Shown one piece after another: positions 16,109-23,869 of a DNA stretch of 64,000 nt. The stretch comes from Polynucleobacter sp. JS-Mosq-20-D10. Its GTDB lineage: Bacteria; Pseudomonadota; Gammaproteobacteria; Burkholderiales; Burkholderiaceae. The notes under the pieces were generated by a model that saw only the letters and a list, made by a program, of their open reading frames with translations, had not been told where the DNA came from and did no database searches. Positions within the stretch are counted from its first letter, which is position 1. The number at the start of each line of letters is the position of its first letter. The translations under genes and the position numbers were made by a program. The stretch spans positions 2,025,502-2,089,501 of the forward strand of contig NZ_CP061305.1 of NCBI RefSeq assembly GCF_018687755.1, given 5' to 3'.

Positions 16109-17130
16109 ACGATGATCTGCTCTTTTCTGGCTGTTTTATTAATTTCATCAAATACTTGAGATGTTGAATTTGTATAGGTTCTTTCTACAACCTCAAGCAA
16201 CTTAAAGGGAGTTAGCTTATTAAAAAATTCCCCTCCATTTATAACTTTTCCGTGAATTTTTTTATCCCCCACCACAAAAATTATTTTTGCGCCTGGCTTG
16301 CACACCAGATACAAATCGTCTAATACTTCTTTCATGCTTTTTTCATAAGTATTAAATTTTTGTATCAAAGAGTCCCGAATGGAATCTCGTTTTACATCAA
16401 AAATATCGTAAATAATTTTTGCATAGTAAGCCGTGTAATCTAGGCAATCAAAATATGGTGGGCTGGTAAAAATATAGTCTACCGAATTCTTTGGCAATAT
16501 CTTTGAAACTTGTCTAGCATCTGAATAGTAGATCTTTGAATTATTCTTCTCTAGAGGATAAAAATGCTTCTTCAGCTTGTTAAGAAAGCATTCATAAAAA
16601 TCAATAAATTTCTTAGGTTCAATATTTTTTCCAACAGAGCTTGATGTCCACATGTAGTGATTGCAACCCCTAGCCGTCAAGCAAACAGCCCCCATAAAGC
16701 AAGACTTTAAATACGCGGGCATATCACCATAAAAGCTTGCTATGGCTGCGATTTGGTCCCCACTCTTTTCATGAAAATAAAATTGGGCTTGAGTGGAGAG
16801 CTTTTTCTTACCCTCAATTTTCTTTGCTTTATCAATAAATGTATTTGCAACTGAGAGCATCTCTTCTTTTTGGTGGGGAATATTAAGCTTACCCTCTGCA
16901 ATTGTTACAGCAACTGGATTCATATCGAACCCAACAACATCCATTCCAAGTTTTGCGCCTTCGTAGAGTATGGTGCCAGATCCACAGAAAGGGTCCAATA
17001 AGATTGAATTCTTATCAAATTGCCCCACAATCTTTTGAGCATCTATAGAGGAAATTTTTCCTCTATACGGATACATCCCATGGACTGACTTAGGGTTATT
17101 AACTGAAGTTAAGGTCTCAAATTTGAACAT
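16096..17130 (-). CDS. DNA methyltransferase (motif I first)
   Basis: A 344-residue SAM-dependent DNA methyltransferase and first gene of the operon. Motif I LDPFCGSGT is at residues 45-53, a following acidic strand is GFDMNP (67-72), and catalytic motif IV TSPPYF is at 222-227. The order is opposite to that of its downstream partner. The two genes overlap by 13 bp. The promoter should lie in the 73 bp before the integrase gene, where a 17-bp dyad is centred about 55 bp upstream of the start. It probably modifies one strand of the site that the operon's nuclease would otherwise attack. Confidence 0.85.
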   Translation of the reverse strand: MFKFETLTSVNNPKSVHGMYPYRGKISSIDAQKIVGQFDKNSILLDPFCGSGTILYEGAKLGMDVVGFDMNPVAVTIAEGKLNIPHQKEEMLSVANTFIDKAKKIEGKKKLSTQAQFYFHEKSGDQIAAIASFYGDMPAYLKSCFMGAVCLTARGCNHYMWTSSSVGKNIEPKKFIDFYECFLNKLKKHFYPLEKNNSKIYYSDARQVSKILPKNSVDYIFTSPPYFDCLDYTAYYAKIIYDIFDVKRDSIRDSLIQKFNTYEKSMKEVLDDLYLVCKPGAKIIFVVGDKKIHGKVINGGEFFNKLTPFKLLEVVERTYTNSTSQVFDEINKTARKEQIIVWQK

Positions 17131-17177
17131 TTTTATTTCTATTTTTTTACTGTTTCATTATATGGCCTCGATCTTCA

Positions 17178-17194
17178 TGTCGTTTAAAACGACA
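17178..17194 (+). repeat. 17-bp dyad upstream of the methyltransferase operon
   Basis: A perfect TGTCGTTTAAAACGACA between the operon start (17130) and the end of the integrase gene (17204). It could serve as an operator for the operon or as a cassette border. Confidence 0.85.
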
Positions 17195-17203
17195 TTGTGA
17201 GTT

Positions 17204-18478
17204 TTAGGCCAATTGCTCAGCCGCCATAGTAGGAGTTAGCTTTGAATAGTGCCGCTCAATCATGGCCGCACTATTGCCCATTTGTTTTGCCAGCGTATGA
17301 ATATCAGTCTTATTTTCTAATAACTCTAAAGTAGCATAGGTATGACGTAGTGAATACAAGGTACGCATCTGCCCATCTTGACTCATCGCTAGTCCACTAT
17401 CTCTCATGAGCTTCTTGAATGTGCCATCTATGCGTAAAGGTTGATGCCCATCTGCCATCACAAATATCCTCTGTGGCGTACGTGTTTCAAACAGCCTATC
17501 GAATGGAATGTCATATACCGCCTTTTGGCGACTATGTAATCTCTTGAGGACATCAACAGCCCTATGCTTGGCTATGAGCCAACGCCCTCCAGTTTTGCCA
17601 TCTACCCATATGCGCAAATACTTCTTGCCATCATTGGTATGCCATTCAATATTGTTCCAGCAGATATTGAGCGCTTCAGTGCCATGCCGCATACCGGTTA
17701 GTAACAGCATCTCTACGTAATCACGCACTAATGGGCGAATCTCACGCTCTATCTCAAGGCGACCTTCTTTAGCCCATCTCTCCATATAGTCAAATAACTT
17801 AGTAATCTCTTCGCGACTAAAGGCAGGGCGGGTTTTGCCTTTATGCCCTCGAGTAGTTAATTTAGGTATTGCCACACGCTCACTAATCCAACCTTTATTA
17901 ACTGCCGTCTGCTGTAGCTTTGCCCATGCACTGGCAAAGTTCATTAAAGTACTGGATTTGGGTACTAGCCGCATCTGCCTATTACGCCAAATCTCAAACT
18001 CGTGAACATCTGTATAAGTAATTTCCTCAAGTCGCTTATCCATGAAATAAGGCAAGAAGTATTTCTCAATACAGGTGATGTAGCTTAGATAAACACTCTT
18101 GCCTATACCCTCACCCAAATCACGCCGCATTTCATAAAGCGTGGTGTGCGCTATTTCTGCAAACGTGGGTGACTTTTGTGCAAGCCCCAGTCTTTGGCGA
18201 AATCTGGCCTCATCATATAAATCACAGGCAACTCGGACAGCATGCTCAATTGAAGCTTGCTTGGTTGAGACTCTATCCCATGTGTTGTCATGTCGTTTAA
18301 AACGACATTGCCAGAGAGGGCTACTAGGCCTACGAAAGAGAACTACGTCGCCGTCACGTAAATAAAGCTCTGTAGGCTCTACGTATTTGAGATGGCTTAG
18401 GGCTGTGAGCTGGGATTCTTGGAGTGGTGAGGAGATTACTTCTAGGTGACTTTCGGTTACTTTGATTACCTTAGTCAC
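17204..18478 (-). CDS. Tyrosine integrase of element A
   Basis: A 424-residue site-specific integrase with N-terminal arm-binding and core-binding regions (residues about 1-200) and a catalytic domain. Visible catalytic motifs are TGMRHGTEA (Arg), SLRHTYA (His-x-x-Arg) and the terminal MIERHYSKL (Tyr). It is homologous along its whole length to the element B integrase (35952-37316), including LRDGDVVLFRR near the N-terminus. It presumably recombines at the tRNA-Phe 3' end, inferred from the flanking cores. Unlike in element B it does not sit next to an attachment core; 4.8 kb of cargo separates it from C5. A 17-bp dyad (18291-18307) lies inside the gene. Confidence 0.9.
   Translation of the reverse strand: MTKVIKVTESHLEVISSPLQESQLTALSHLKYVEPTELYLRDGDVVLFRRPSSPLWQCRFKRHDNTWDRVSTKQASIEHAVRVACDLYDEARFRQRLGLAQKSPTFAEIAHTTLYEMRRDLGEGIGKSVYLSYITCIEKYFLPYFMDKRLEEITYTDVHEFEIWRNRQMRLVPKSSTLMNFASAWAKLQQTAVNKGWISERVAIPKLTTRGHKGKTRPAFSREEITKLFDYMERWAKEGRLEIEREIRPLVRDYVEMLLLTGMRHGTEALNICWNNIEWHTNDGKKYLRIWVDGKTGGRWLIAKHRAVDVLKRLHSRQKAVYDIPFDRLFETRTPQRIFVMADGHQPLRIDGTFKKLMRDSGLAMSQDGQMRTLYSLRHTYATLELLENKTDIHTLAKQMGNSAAMIERHYSKLTPTMAAEQLA
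18291..18307 (+). repeat. 17-bp dyad inside the integrase gene
   Basis: A perfect TGTCGTTTAAAACGACA in codons for the N-terminal region (near QCRFKRHDNT). The element B integrase has no such copy at the equivalent position. Confidence 0.8.
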
Positions 18479-18654
18479 GATCCTAAGGCTGAAATTCTTT
18501 TTTCATATAGCTATATTAAATTCTGAGTTTTATTTGGACAACCTAGCCTTGTAATGTCGCTTCAAAAAACATTTTGCAGATTTATATAACAGGCTCATTT
18601 AATGAGCTTTGCAGTCATTAAGCTTACTATTCCCAACAAATTTGAGGGGTAGTC

Positions 18655-18957
18655 ATGAAATCCATTGTTCTTTCGCTGTTGATAGTCATTTCACACCCCA
18701 TTTGGGCTCAGGTGACCAATTTTGACAATAGCCCATACAACATGCAAAACAGTCCATACAACATGGATAACTCGCCTTACAACATGCGTAATAGCCCTTA
18801 CAACATGGATAACAGCCCTTACAACGCCAGCTCAACTAATGGCGTTTATGACAATACAGGCAATCGGATTGGGTATGAAGTTAAGGCGCCAAGTGGCGTA
18901 ACAAACTACTTTGATAACAGTGGTAACCGAATTGGCTATACCCCATCAAAAAAGTAA
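18655..18957 (+). CDS. Secreted protein with NSPYNM repeats
   Basis: A 100-residue exported protein. Residues 1-18 are a Sec signal peptide ending WAQ. Residues 24-59 hold five tandem copies of NSPYNM (spacing 8 residues), and two copies of a YDNxGNRIGY motif follow (residues about 65-74 and 86-95). There are no cysteines. SPYN-repeat proteins occur in betaproteobacteria but I know of no assigned function; a cell-envelope or extracellular structural role is plausible. The SD GAGGGG is well placed. It begins a plus-strand cargo cluster running to 23010. Confidence 0.7.
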   Translation: MKSIVLSLLIVISHPIWAQVTNFDNSPYNMQNSPYNMDNSPYNMRNSPYNMDNSPYNASSTNGVYDNTGNRIGYEVKAPSGVTNYFDNSGNRIGYTPSKK

Positions 18958-18986
18958 ATTTTTTGACTGTCTAAGAAAGGAATCTC

Positions 18987-19331
18987 ATGCGTGACTACAC
19001 CTACATAGAAGGCTATCGTTTCAGCATTTGGAATGTCTACCGTAGTAAGAGGTTTGATGTTGATAGGCTAGATATCAACTGGGCAGATAAAGATAAGCCT
19101 GAATTTATTCGGGGATTAAGAATAGTTGATCACAACGAATCTGAAACTTACATAGTGCATGGTGATGAGGCTGATAACTTAGCTTACAGCATGTGTTTTC
19201 TAAATGGCGAGAATAGAGATAACAAGCCTGATCATTTTGATAGCTATTTAACGCTGGCGACAAGTAAGAAAGAATATTTAGTTCATAAGTTATTTGAAGG
19301 TGAAAAACCTGCTGAAGAGGCTGTTCACTAA
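18987..19331 (+). CDS. Hypothetical protein, element A cargo
   Basis: A 114-residue soluble protein preceded by AAAGGAA at a usable distance from the ATG. I recognise no family. It is acidic, with a likely all-beta start (YTYIEGYRFSIWNVY) and no signal or membrane segment. It is four bases upstream of the next gene, so the two are co-transcribed and probably translationally linked. Nothing in the sequence indicates the biochemical activity. Confidence 0.5.
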   Translation: MRDYTYIEGYRFSIWNVYRSKRFDVDRLDINWADKDKPEFIRGLRIVDHNESETYIVHGDEADNLAYSMCFLNGENRDNKPDHFDSYLTLATSKKEYLVHKLFEGEKPAEEAVH

Positions 19332-19334
19332 ACC

Positions 19335-19907
19335 ATGTCTGGATCTTTAGTAATTGATACAAGCGAATTCTTGGCGGCATTAATCAGACTAAAACCTGTT
19401 GCCCCTAGACGCAGGAAAACAACTCGTATTGGTATTGCTAAAAAAGTTATTGAGGATGATTTTTATATTTCCTTTTTATTTGGGGAAGCTGTCTTTAGTA
19501 GTCATGGTGTACAAACAAGGTGCGTAGTTGAAAAGGCAAACTGGCGGGGCTATGTCAGCACTGACTTTGGTATGGTGCTTACCTTTCTTAAAGGTAAGCC
19601 CTCAGGCAAAACGGTCACCATTTCTTTTCTTGGTAACAAATTAAAAATCGAATCCTTAACTATTGCCTGTCAATGGGCGCCAGTCCCTGACTGGATTGGG
19701 GAAATGAGCACCGAAGCTCTTTTTCTAAGCGAGAAGGCCAAGATAAAAGAAGATCTTATGTACTGTCCCAAGTGTGGAAAAAGACAAATTATTGTCTTAA
19801 GTCATAAGCCACACATGCAACTGGAGCTCGACTCTCCAAAGTTACCGAAGATCCTACCTAATCGCCAATGTAAATCCTGCAAGCATGGCTGGTTAGAAAT
19901 CTCATAA
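19335..19907 (+). CDS. Zinc-ribbon-containing hypothetical protein
   Basis: A 190-residue protein. Residues about 1-125 are unassigned and mostly beta. The C-terminal part contains two CxxC pairs (MYCPKCGKR near 138-146 and QCKSCKHGW near 178-186), the layout of a single zinc ribbon. It follows the preceding gene by three bases. The zinc ribbon suggests nucleic-acid or protein binding. Together with the next gene, also Cys-rich, it forms a small cluster of unknown purpose. Confidence 0.55.
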   Translation: MSGSLVIDTSEFLAALIRLKPVAPRRRKTTRIGIAKKVIEDDFYISFLFGEAVFSSHGVQTRCVVEKANWRGYVSTDFGMVLTFLKGKPSGKTVTISFLGNKLKIESLTIACQWAPVPDWIGEMSTEALFLSEKAKIKEDLMYCPKCGKRQIIVLSHKPHMQLELDSPKLPKILPNRQCKSCKHGWLEIS

Positions 19908-19920
19908 ATGACGAGAAATT

Positions 19921-20166
19921 ATGAAGAACATAACTATTAGAAACTGTACCTTTGCCTTTCGCTGTAAAGCGAACTGGGATGCCATGACGCAAACAGATAC
20001 GGAGGGTAAAGTTCGCTTTTGTTTGGACTGCCAAAAAGAAGTTTTTTTATGTGAAAACGATGAAGAGCTAATTAGCAACGTAGTGAACAATCGCTGTATC
20101 GCATTGATACGAGAAGAGCGCGGTCAGTCACGCAGGTTGCTCGGCGAAGTGATCAATAGAGGCTAA
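19921..20166 (+). CDS. Small Cys-rich conserved hypothetical protein
   Basis: An 81-residue cytoplasmic protein with cysteines at CTFAFRCKANW, RFCLDCQ and LCEND, followed by a conserved-looking NRCIAL. The pattern (a Trp-x3-L/M-T segment before VRFC-x2-C) is one seen in small uncharacterised proteobacterial proteins, probably a metal-binding fold. It is the fourth gene of the cargo cluster, 13 bp after the previous one and two bases before the next. No activity can be inferred. Confidence 0.55.
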   Translation: MKNITIRNCTFAFRCKANWDAMTQTDTEGKVRFCLDCQKEVFLCENDEELISNVVNNRCIALIREERGQSRRLLGEVINRG

Positions 20167-20168
20167 CT

Positions 20169-20699
20169 ATGAAGAAAAGTCTTTACATCACCTTAGCCAT
20201 AATCCTAGCAACACCTTTCACAGCATATTTGGTGATCCAATGTATCGATCCGTCAGATCCTGATTTGGTCTATGTTAAAAAGCCCAGTCTGTTTTCTGGT
20301 GCGTGGCAAAAAGTAGCCTACTCCGATAACTTTTCTGAATATATTGAGCCTAAAAAAATGGCGAGGAATTTAGATTCGACAGTAGATATAGTAACGATGA
20401 GAAATTACTTTAAGCCTCAGTTAGACGACGATAGCGACAAAAGTATCAGTTATAAATCCCAAGTCTCTTATGAAACTATCGACTGCTTCAATCAAACAGT
20501 TACCGTCACTAAGATGTATCGATTGAGCGAGCAGTTTACTAAAGGATCTTTAATTGACGAGCCTATTGAACCAGTCTCTACCCCCATCCGCGTTAATGCT
20601 CGATCAATTGGTTTTAGCAAAATTCGTAAAGTCTGCGAATTATCTAATTTATCTACCGATCCTCAGTATATTAAAAGTAGCTTTATGAATAGCATTTAA
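20169..20699 (+). CDS. Membrane-anchored surface-adhesin-E-like protein
   Basis: A 176-residue protein with one N-terminal membrane segment or uncleaved signal (residues 5-27, LYITLAIILATPFTAYLVI). The rest fits the small surface-adhesin protein E-like domain: an early W-x-K segment (AWQKVAYSDN), YIEPKKMAR, a central aromatic strand, SYKSQVSYETIDC, and a late Cys (RKVCEL). Such domains are common in betaproteobacterial envelope proteins of unknown function. It would face the periplasm. It ends the cargo cluster, 65 bp before the WYL regulator. Confidence 0.6.
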   Translation: MKKSLYITLAIILATPFTAYLVIQCIDPSDPDLVYVKKPSLFSGAWQKVAYSDNFSEYIEPKKMARNLDSTVDIVTMRNYFKPQLDDDSDKSISYKSQVSYETIDCFNQTVTVTKMYRLSEQFTKGSLIDEPIEPVSTPIRVNARSIGFSKIRKVCELSNLSTDPQYIKSSFMNSI

Positions 20700-20764
20700 A
20701 AATACATAACGAGCTAGTAATCACCTATAGTTATAGAAACTGTGTTTATTTCAGGAAATGAGCA

Positions 20765-21733
20765 ATGAGTGACCTAGAGCGCCTCCATCGCATCAAATAT
20801 ATGATTCAGGCCCGCAAATGCGTGCCCATTCAAGACTTCCTAGAAGAGCTTGAAATCTCTAAGGCCACCTTTAAGCGTGATTTAGAGTATCTAAGAGACA
20901 GGATGAATGCCTCAATCATCTTTGATCGTTCCGAAGGTGGTTATCGCTTTGATAAACCTAATTCGGGAGAAAAGATTGAACTACCAGGATTATGGTTCTC
21001 GGAAAAAGAAGTAACCGCCCTTGTACTAATGCAACATCTTCTATCAGGCTTAGATAAAGGGGGGTTGATTGAACCACACATTGCTCCACTTACCTCAATC
21101 ATTGATGGCATTCTTGGGCAAAGTAACACTCCAGCAAAAGAACTGCGTAAGAGACTAAAAGTATTTGGAATGTCGTCACGTAAAAGTTCTATCGAAAGTT
21201 TTGAAGAAGTTGGTAATGCTCTCCTAACTCGCAAAAGGCTTCACATTACCTACTATGCACGCGGCAAAGATGAAACCACTGAGCGTGAAATATCTCCACA
21301 ACGATTAATCTTTTATAGAGATAACTGGTATCTAGATGCCTACTGTCACCTACGGAATGATTTGCGTAGCTTTGCCGTGGACTGTATTGGCAAGGTAATC
21401 ATTACTAATATAAAGGCAGATGAAATTTCAGAAAAACAATTACACGAACACTTTGCAGAAAGCTATGGAATTTTCTCAGGCAAAGCTATTCAACGTTGCA
21501 AGTTAAAGTTCTCGCCTGAAAAGGCTAGATGGGTAAGTGCCGAGACTTGGCATGGCCAACAGGTTGGCACTTTCGACAAAGAAGGCAACTACCTTCTAGA
21601 GTTTGATTACAACCAAGATCCAGAATTGGTAATGGATATATTGAAACATGGGGCAGGGGTTGAGGTTTTGGCGCCAGCAAGTTTACGTAAGCGGGTTCAA
21701 GACGAACTTTTAAAAGCATTAAGTAACTATTAA
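20765..21733 (+). CDS. WYL-domain transcriptional regulator
   Basis: A 322-residue regulator of the YafY/PafC type. Residues 1-65 form a winged helix-turn-helix (EELEISKATFKRDLEYLRDR), and residues about 150-230 form the WYL domain (EREISPQRLIFYRDNWYLDA) with the typical WCX extension to the C-terminus (LEFDYNQDPELVMDILKHG). WYL proteins often control defence or stress loci and can respond to nucleic acid ligands. Here it could control the element A cargo or the structured RNA just downstream. The start has GGAAATGAGCA upstream, which is weak, but the domain starts at once. Confidence 0.85.
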   Translation: MSDLERLHRIKYMIQARKCVPIQDFLEELEISKATFKRDLEYLRDRMNASIIFDRSEGGYRFDKPNSGEKIELPGLWFSEKEVTALVLMQHLLSGLDKGGLIEPHIAPLTSIIDGILGQSNTPAKELRKRLKVFGMSSRKSSIESFEEVGNALLTRKRLHITYYARGKDETTEREISPQRLIFYRDNWYLDAYCHLRNDLRSFAVDCIGKVIITNIKADEISEKQLHEHFAESYGIFSGKAIQRCKLKFSPEKARWVSAETWHGQQVGTFDKEGNYLLEFDYNQDPELVMDILKHGAGVEVLAPASLRKRVQDELLKALSNY

Positions 21734-21792
21734 ACGTCTGGTAACTAGATGCTTTATTCAAAGGTTGATTATTTTTACTTTATGATTTAACC

Positions 21793-21917
21793 TATTAATA
21801 CATCAAGAGATGGCTTAGTCGCCACAGCAACCTGCTAACGCAGTAAGGTGCTAAAAAGATGAGGCTCCCAGTGAGCAATCAAAGCGACTAACCCACCCAT
21901 TGGTGGGTTTTTTTATT
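21793..21917 (+). ncRNA. Candidate structured RNA with intrinsic terminator
   Basis: Between the WYL gene and the next gene. A TATGAT box (21781-21786) may be the -10. A closing helix TTAGTCGC (21815-21822) / GCGACTAA (21884-21891) can enclose two hairpins: AGCACC/GGTGCT with inner CTGC/GCAG (21826-21852), and GCTC/GAGC (21864-21876). A clear terminator follows: ACCCACC-CATT-GGTGGGT plus a T run (21891-21914). The string GCAACC...AAGGTGCTAA...GATGAG, preceded by AAGAGA, resembles parts of SAM-I-clan riboswitches, but the kink-turn arm is missing. It could be an sRNA or a leader of the gene at 21977. Confidence 0.5.
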
Positions 21918-21976
21918 GGCGATTTAACTCAACTTGCTAAGCCAGACATTCGTCAAATTAGCTAAAAGGAGGAAGT

Positions 21977-22336
21977 ATGACTATCTATGAATTTAGAGAA
22001 TGGCGCTTTAGACTAGGACTAACTACAGAGGCTTCCGCTGAGCTCTTAGGGGTTTCAAAAGATGCCGTATTGGGCTGGGAGCTTGGTAAGCATCCAATTA
22101 CAAAGCAGACCCGCCTAGCAACATTAGCTTGTGAACTTGCCTATATTGCCGCAGACCAATATGTAAAGGCTCACCCTTATCCATCAGTCAACAACGGGAT
22201 TAAAAACTTTGTAGCACATTCTGGAAGGAAAAAAATTAGAGAGGGCATCATCAATGGAAGGAATCCCATTGAAAGAGAGTTATCAATACTTCTCGCGCCT
22301 AAGTCCCTCATCCACTGTGAGGGCAAGAGATCATGA
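21977..22336 (+). CDS. Helix-turn-helix protein, element A cargo
   Basis: A 119-residue protein whose first 60 residues form a clear XRE-type helix-turn-helix (YEFREWRFRLGLTTEASAEL, LLGVSKDAVLGWELGKHPIT). The tail is basic. GGAGGAAG is an ideal ribosome site before the ATG. The stop overlaps the start of the next gene (ATGA), so the two HTH proteins are made together. It may act as a heterodimer with that product, as an antitoxin-like or repressor protein. It follows the terminator of the structured RNA by 60 bp. Confidence 0.65.
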   Translation: MTIYEFREWRFRLGLTTEASAELLGVSKDAVLGWELGKHPITKQTRLATLACELAYIAADQYVKAHPYPSVNNGIKNFVAHSGRKKIREGIINGRNPIERELSILLAPKSLIHCEGKRS

Positions 22337-23010
22337 AAACAAATGAATTTGCGTTTTACCGAAAACGAATCCGTCAAACCCAAGAGAAGATCGCTGAAGT
22401 TCTCAATATCCCTCTAGATATCTATATCGAAATTGAGGATAACAAACGAGAGCCTTCTCAGCAGGTTAGAGAGGCTTTTGGTTCTCTATTAGCCAGGTTT
22501 CCAGGAAGTACAGACCTATCAAGGCCTAAGATTAAGGCGATTGATGAATATAAAGTTCAATACCAATTTAAAACTGGGAAACTGCCCGTTGGTAAGCATT
22601 GGATTCCATTCAATATTTTAGGATGTAAAAAGGTATTGATTGATTTCAGTCCATACGATGATGATCTAGATAAAGGAGTAATTAAGACAGAAAAGGAGAT
22701 GTGGAATTGGATAAATGCTCATGACATATCACCCGTAATTACTCCCGAGTATTTCAATCACCTTACCACTCTAAATAATCGTGAACTTCAGGAAGAGGTT
22801 GATTTTTGGGATAGATTCTATACAGCTCAGCATTATGGGAAATATAAGTCTAGAACAACGCCAAAAGAACTTGAGGAGCAAATCTCGAAAAAGAAAGAGC
22901 GTACTAGAGCATATTGGATAGATAAGGCTAATCGGGTTTTAATAAAAACTCTACTTGGACTTATTGCTTTATGGGGGTTGGCTCACCTAATAGTTTTTTT
23001 AGATAAATGA
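22333..23010 (+). CDS. HTH protein with C-terminal membrane anchor
   Basis: A 225-residue protein with an N-terminal helix-turn-helix-like region (residues 5-55: FYRKRIRQTQEKIAEVLNIP, IEIEDNKREPS), a central unassigned domain, and one C-terminal membrane helix (residues 203-221, TLLGLIALWGLAHLIVFL) preceded by a charged coiled region (EEQISKKKERTRAYW). The combination suggests a membrane-tethered regulator or an effector anchored to the inner membrane. It is translationally coupled to the preceding HTH gene (4-bp overlap). I know of no named family with this layout. It is the last gene before the element A right end. Confidence 0.55.
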   Translation: MKTNEFAFYRKRIRQTQEKIAEVLNIPLDIYIEIEDNKREPSQQVREAFGSLLARFPGSTDLSRPKIKAIDEYKVQYQFKTGKLPVGKHWIPFNILGCKKVLIDFSPYDDDLDKGVIKTEKEMWNWINAHDISPVITPEYFNHLTTLNNRELQEEVDFWDRFYTAQHYGKYKSRTTPKELEEQISKKKERTRAYWIDKANRVLIKTLLGLIALWGLAHLIVFLDK

Positions 23011-23026
23011 AGTGCTGGTAATGAAG

Positions 23027-23292
23027 TGTCCTTTAAAAGGACATTACATGAAAAGGGTACCCCGAGCAATGCCACCCCTATAGTTGAAACGGTCAAACAG
23101 GATTCTCAATCCCCACCACTAGATTAGAAGCTCTGGGCAATGACATAAGGCGCTGGAACTAAGGTGGTGGCACCATTGCTTAACTTAGACGCAAATAGCT
23201 AGGGTAGAAATGAAAAAAGAGAGCTAGAAGCTCTCTTTTTGAATCTTGGTGGCCCGGGGCGGAATCGAACCAGGGCCGAGGATGCCTGATCC
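23027..23292 (-). repeat. Element A right end: dyad, duplicated 180-bp block, terminator, core C5
   Basis: It starts with the dyad TGTCCTTTAAAAGGACA (23027-23043). The block from 23089 to about 23275 (CGGTCAAACAGGATTCTCAA onward) is a diverged copy of 44205-44390, including the tRNA-Phe terminator (AAAGAGAGC/GCTCTCTTT, 23214-23240) and the tRNA 3' end from 23247. After the T-arm the core is degenerate (CCAGGGCCGAGGATG). On the minus strand the block ends in a short open stretch (SKLSNGATTLVPAP-like) that may be a decayed gene end. No gene is present between 23011 and 23348. Confidence 0.75.
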
Positions 23293-23348
23293 AAGCTCTT
23301 TTTAATTTCGTTGTACTCAAATCGAGCTTTTGGATTTACCTTGGAATG

Positions 23349-23750
23349 TTACTGAGCCCATTGCTCACAAAGTACAGTTGGGTTTCCATAGCCCCGCCCA
23401 TTTTCCATTCCAGAATTCATGCAATAGTTAAATCTTTCTAAAGCACGCCCAGTTAAGCCTGTGTTGTATACGCCCGCTCCTGACGTTCCTACTGAAGGAG
23501 GCGGCCCCCCGGAGCAAACCAATTGACCGTTTTGTGCAGAGATATTCGTACATTGGGTGGCATTTGTAAGTCTTGCCGCTACCCATTGGCCTCGCCCATT
23601 CTGACAAGACGCTACCATAGTTGTCCCCTCCATAGCTGATGCTTGACATGAATTAGACCAATTGCCAGGAATCATTCGATATGGCTGAGCATTTGTCTGA
23701 AATGCAAGAAGTGTGAAGAAAGTAAAAACCGATACTCTAAGAAATAACAT
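23349..23750 (-). CDS. Secreted CVNH-like (cyanovirin-N homology) protein
   Basis: A 133-residue exported protein with signal peptide residues 1-21 (ending TNA). The following region (GNWSNSCQASAMEGTTMVAS, C-NGRGQWVAAR, TQCTNISAQNGQLVC) has the pattern of a cyanovirin-N homology repeat: paired Cys, a W after G, and N-G-x-L-x-C at the end. A Cys-containing tail (FNYCMNSGMENGRG, VLCEQW) follows. CVNH domains bind mannose-type glycans. A lectin role at the surface or outside the cell is inferred. Its stop lies 57 bp from tRNA-Phe fragment C5. Confidence 0.7.
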   Translation of the reverse strand: MLFLRVSVFTFFTLLAFQTNAQPYRMIPGNWSNSCQASAMEGTTMVASCQNGRGQWVAARLTNATQCTNISAQNGQLVCSGGPPPSVGTSGAGVYNTGLTGRALERFNYCMNSGMENGRGYGNPTVLCEQWAQ

Positions 23751-23869
23751 GGCAGTTCCTTTTAATTATTTAAATATCCGTTGGTGATAAGAACAAACTT
23801 AATCTCCCTCTCTTTGGAGGCTGTACTTCAGAGTGAAGTCATACTGTCTGGCAAAAAGCATGCTGGACA

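Larger units (their letters stand above)
6171..23292. mobile_element. Element A: about 17-kb tRNA-Phe integrative element
   Basis: It is bounded by tRNA-Phe cores C4 and C5. Its left end matches the left end of element C, and its right end (23027-23292) matches the sequence beside the intact tRNA (44162-44409). It encodes a full-length tyrosine integrase (17204-18478), a small catalytic-only recombinase (9032-9598), a clamp-loader-like ATPase, backbone proteins shared with element B, a methyltransferase/nuclease operon and about eight cargo genes. No conjugation, capsid or relaxase genes are visible. Unlike in B, the integrase is not next to the core, so the right part (18.5-23.0 kb) may be inserted cargo. 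Confidence 0.7.

Noticed and set aside
12649..17130. Assignment of the methyltransferase operon to BREX, DISARM or a standard Type I system
   Set aside because: No PglZ, BrxC, DrmA/B, HsdR or helicase-like proteins; the methyltransferases are small amino-methyltransferases.
18715..18840. Regularly spaced short DNA repeats, CRISPR-like at first sight
   Set aside because: They are in-frame codons for NSPYNM peptide repeats within a signal-peptide protein; there are no spacers and no cas genes.
21793..21917. A bona fide SAM-I riboswitch
   Set aside because: The conserved kink-turn arm and pseudoknot are missing, and downstream genes are not sulfur or methionine genes; kept only as a candidate structured RNA.
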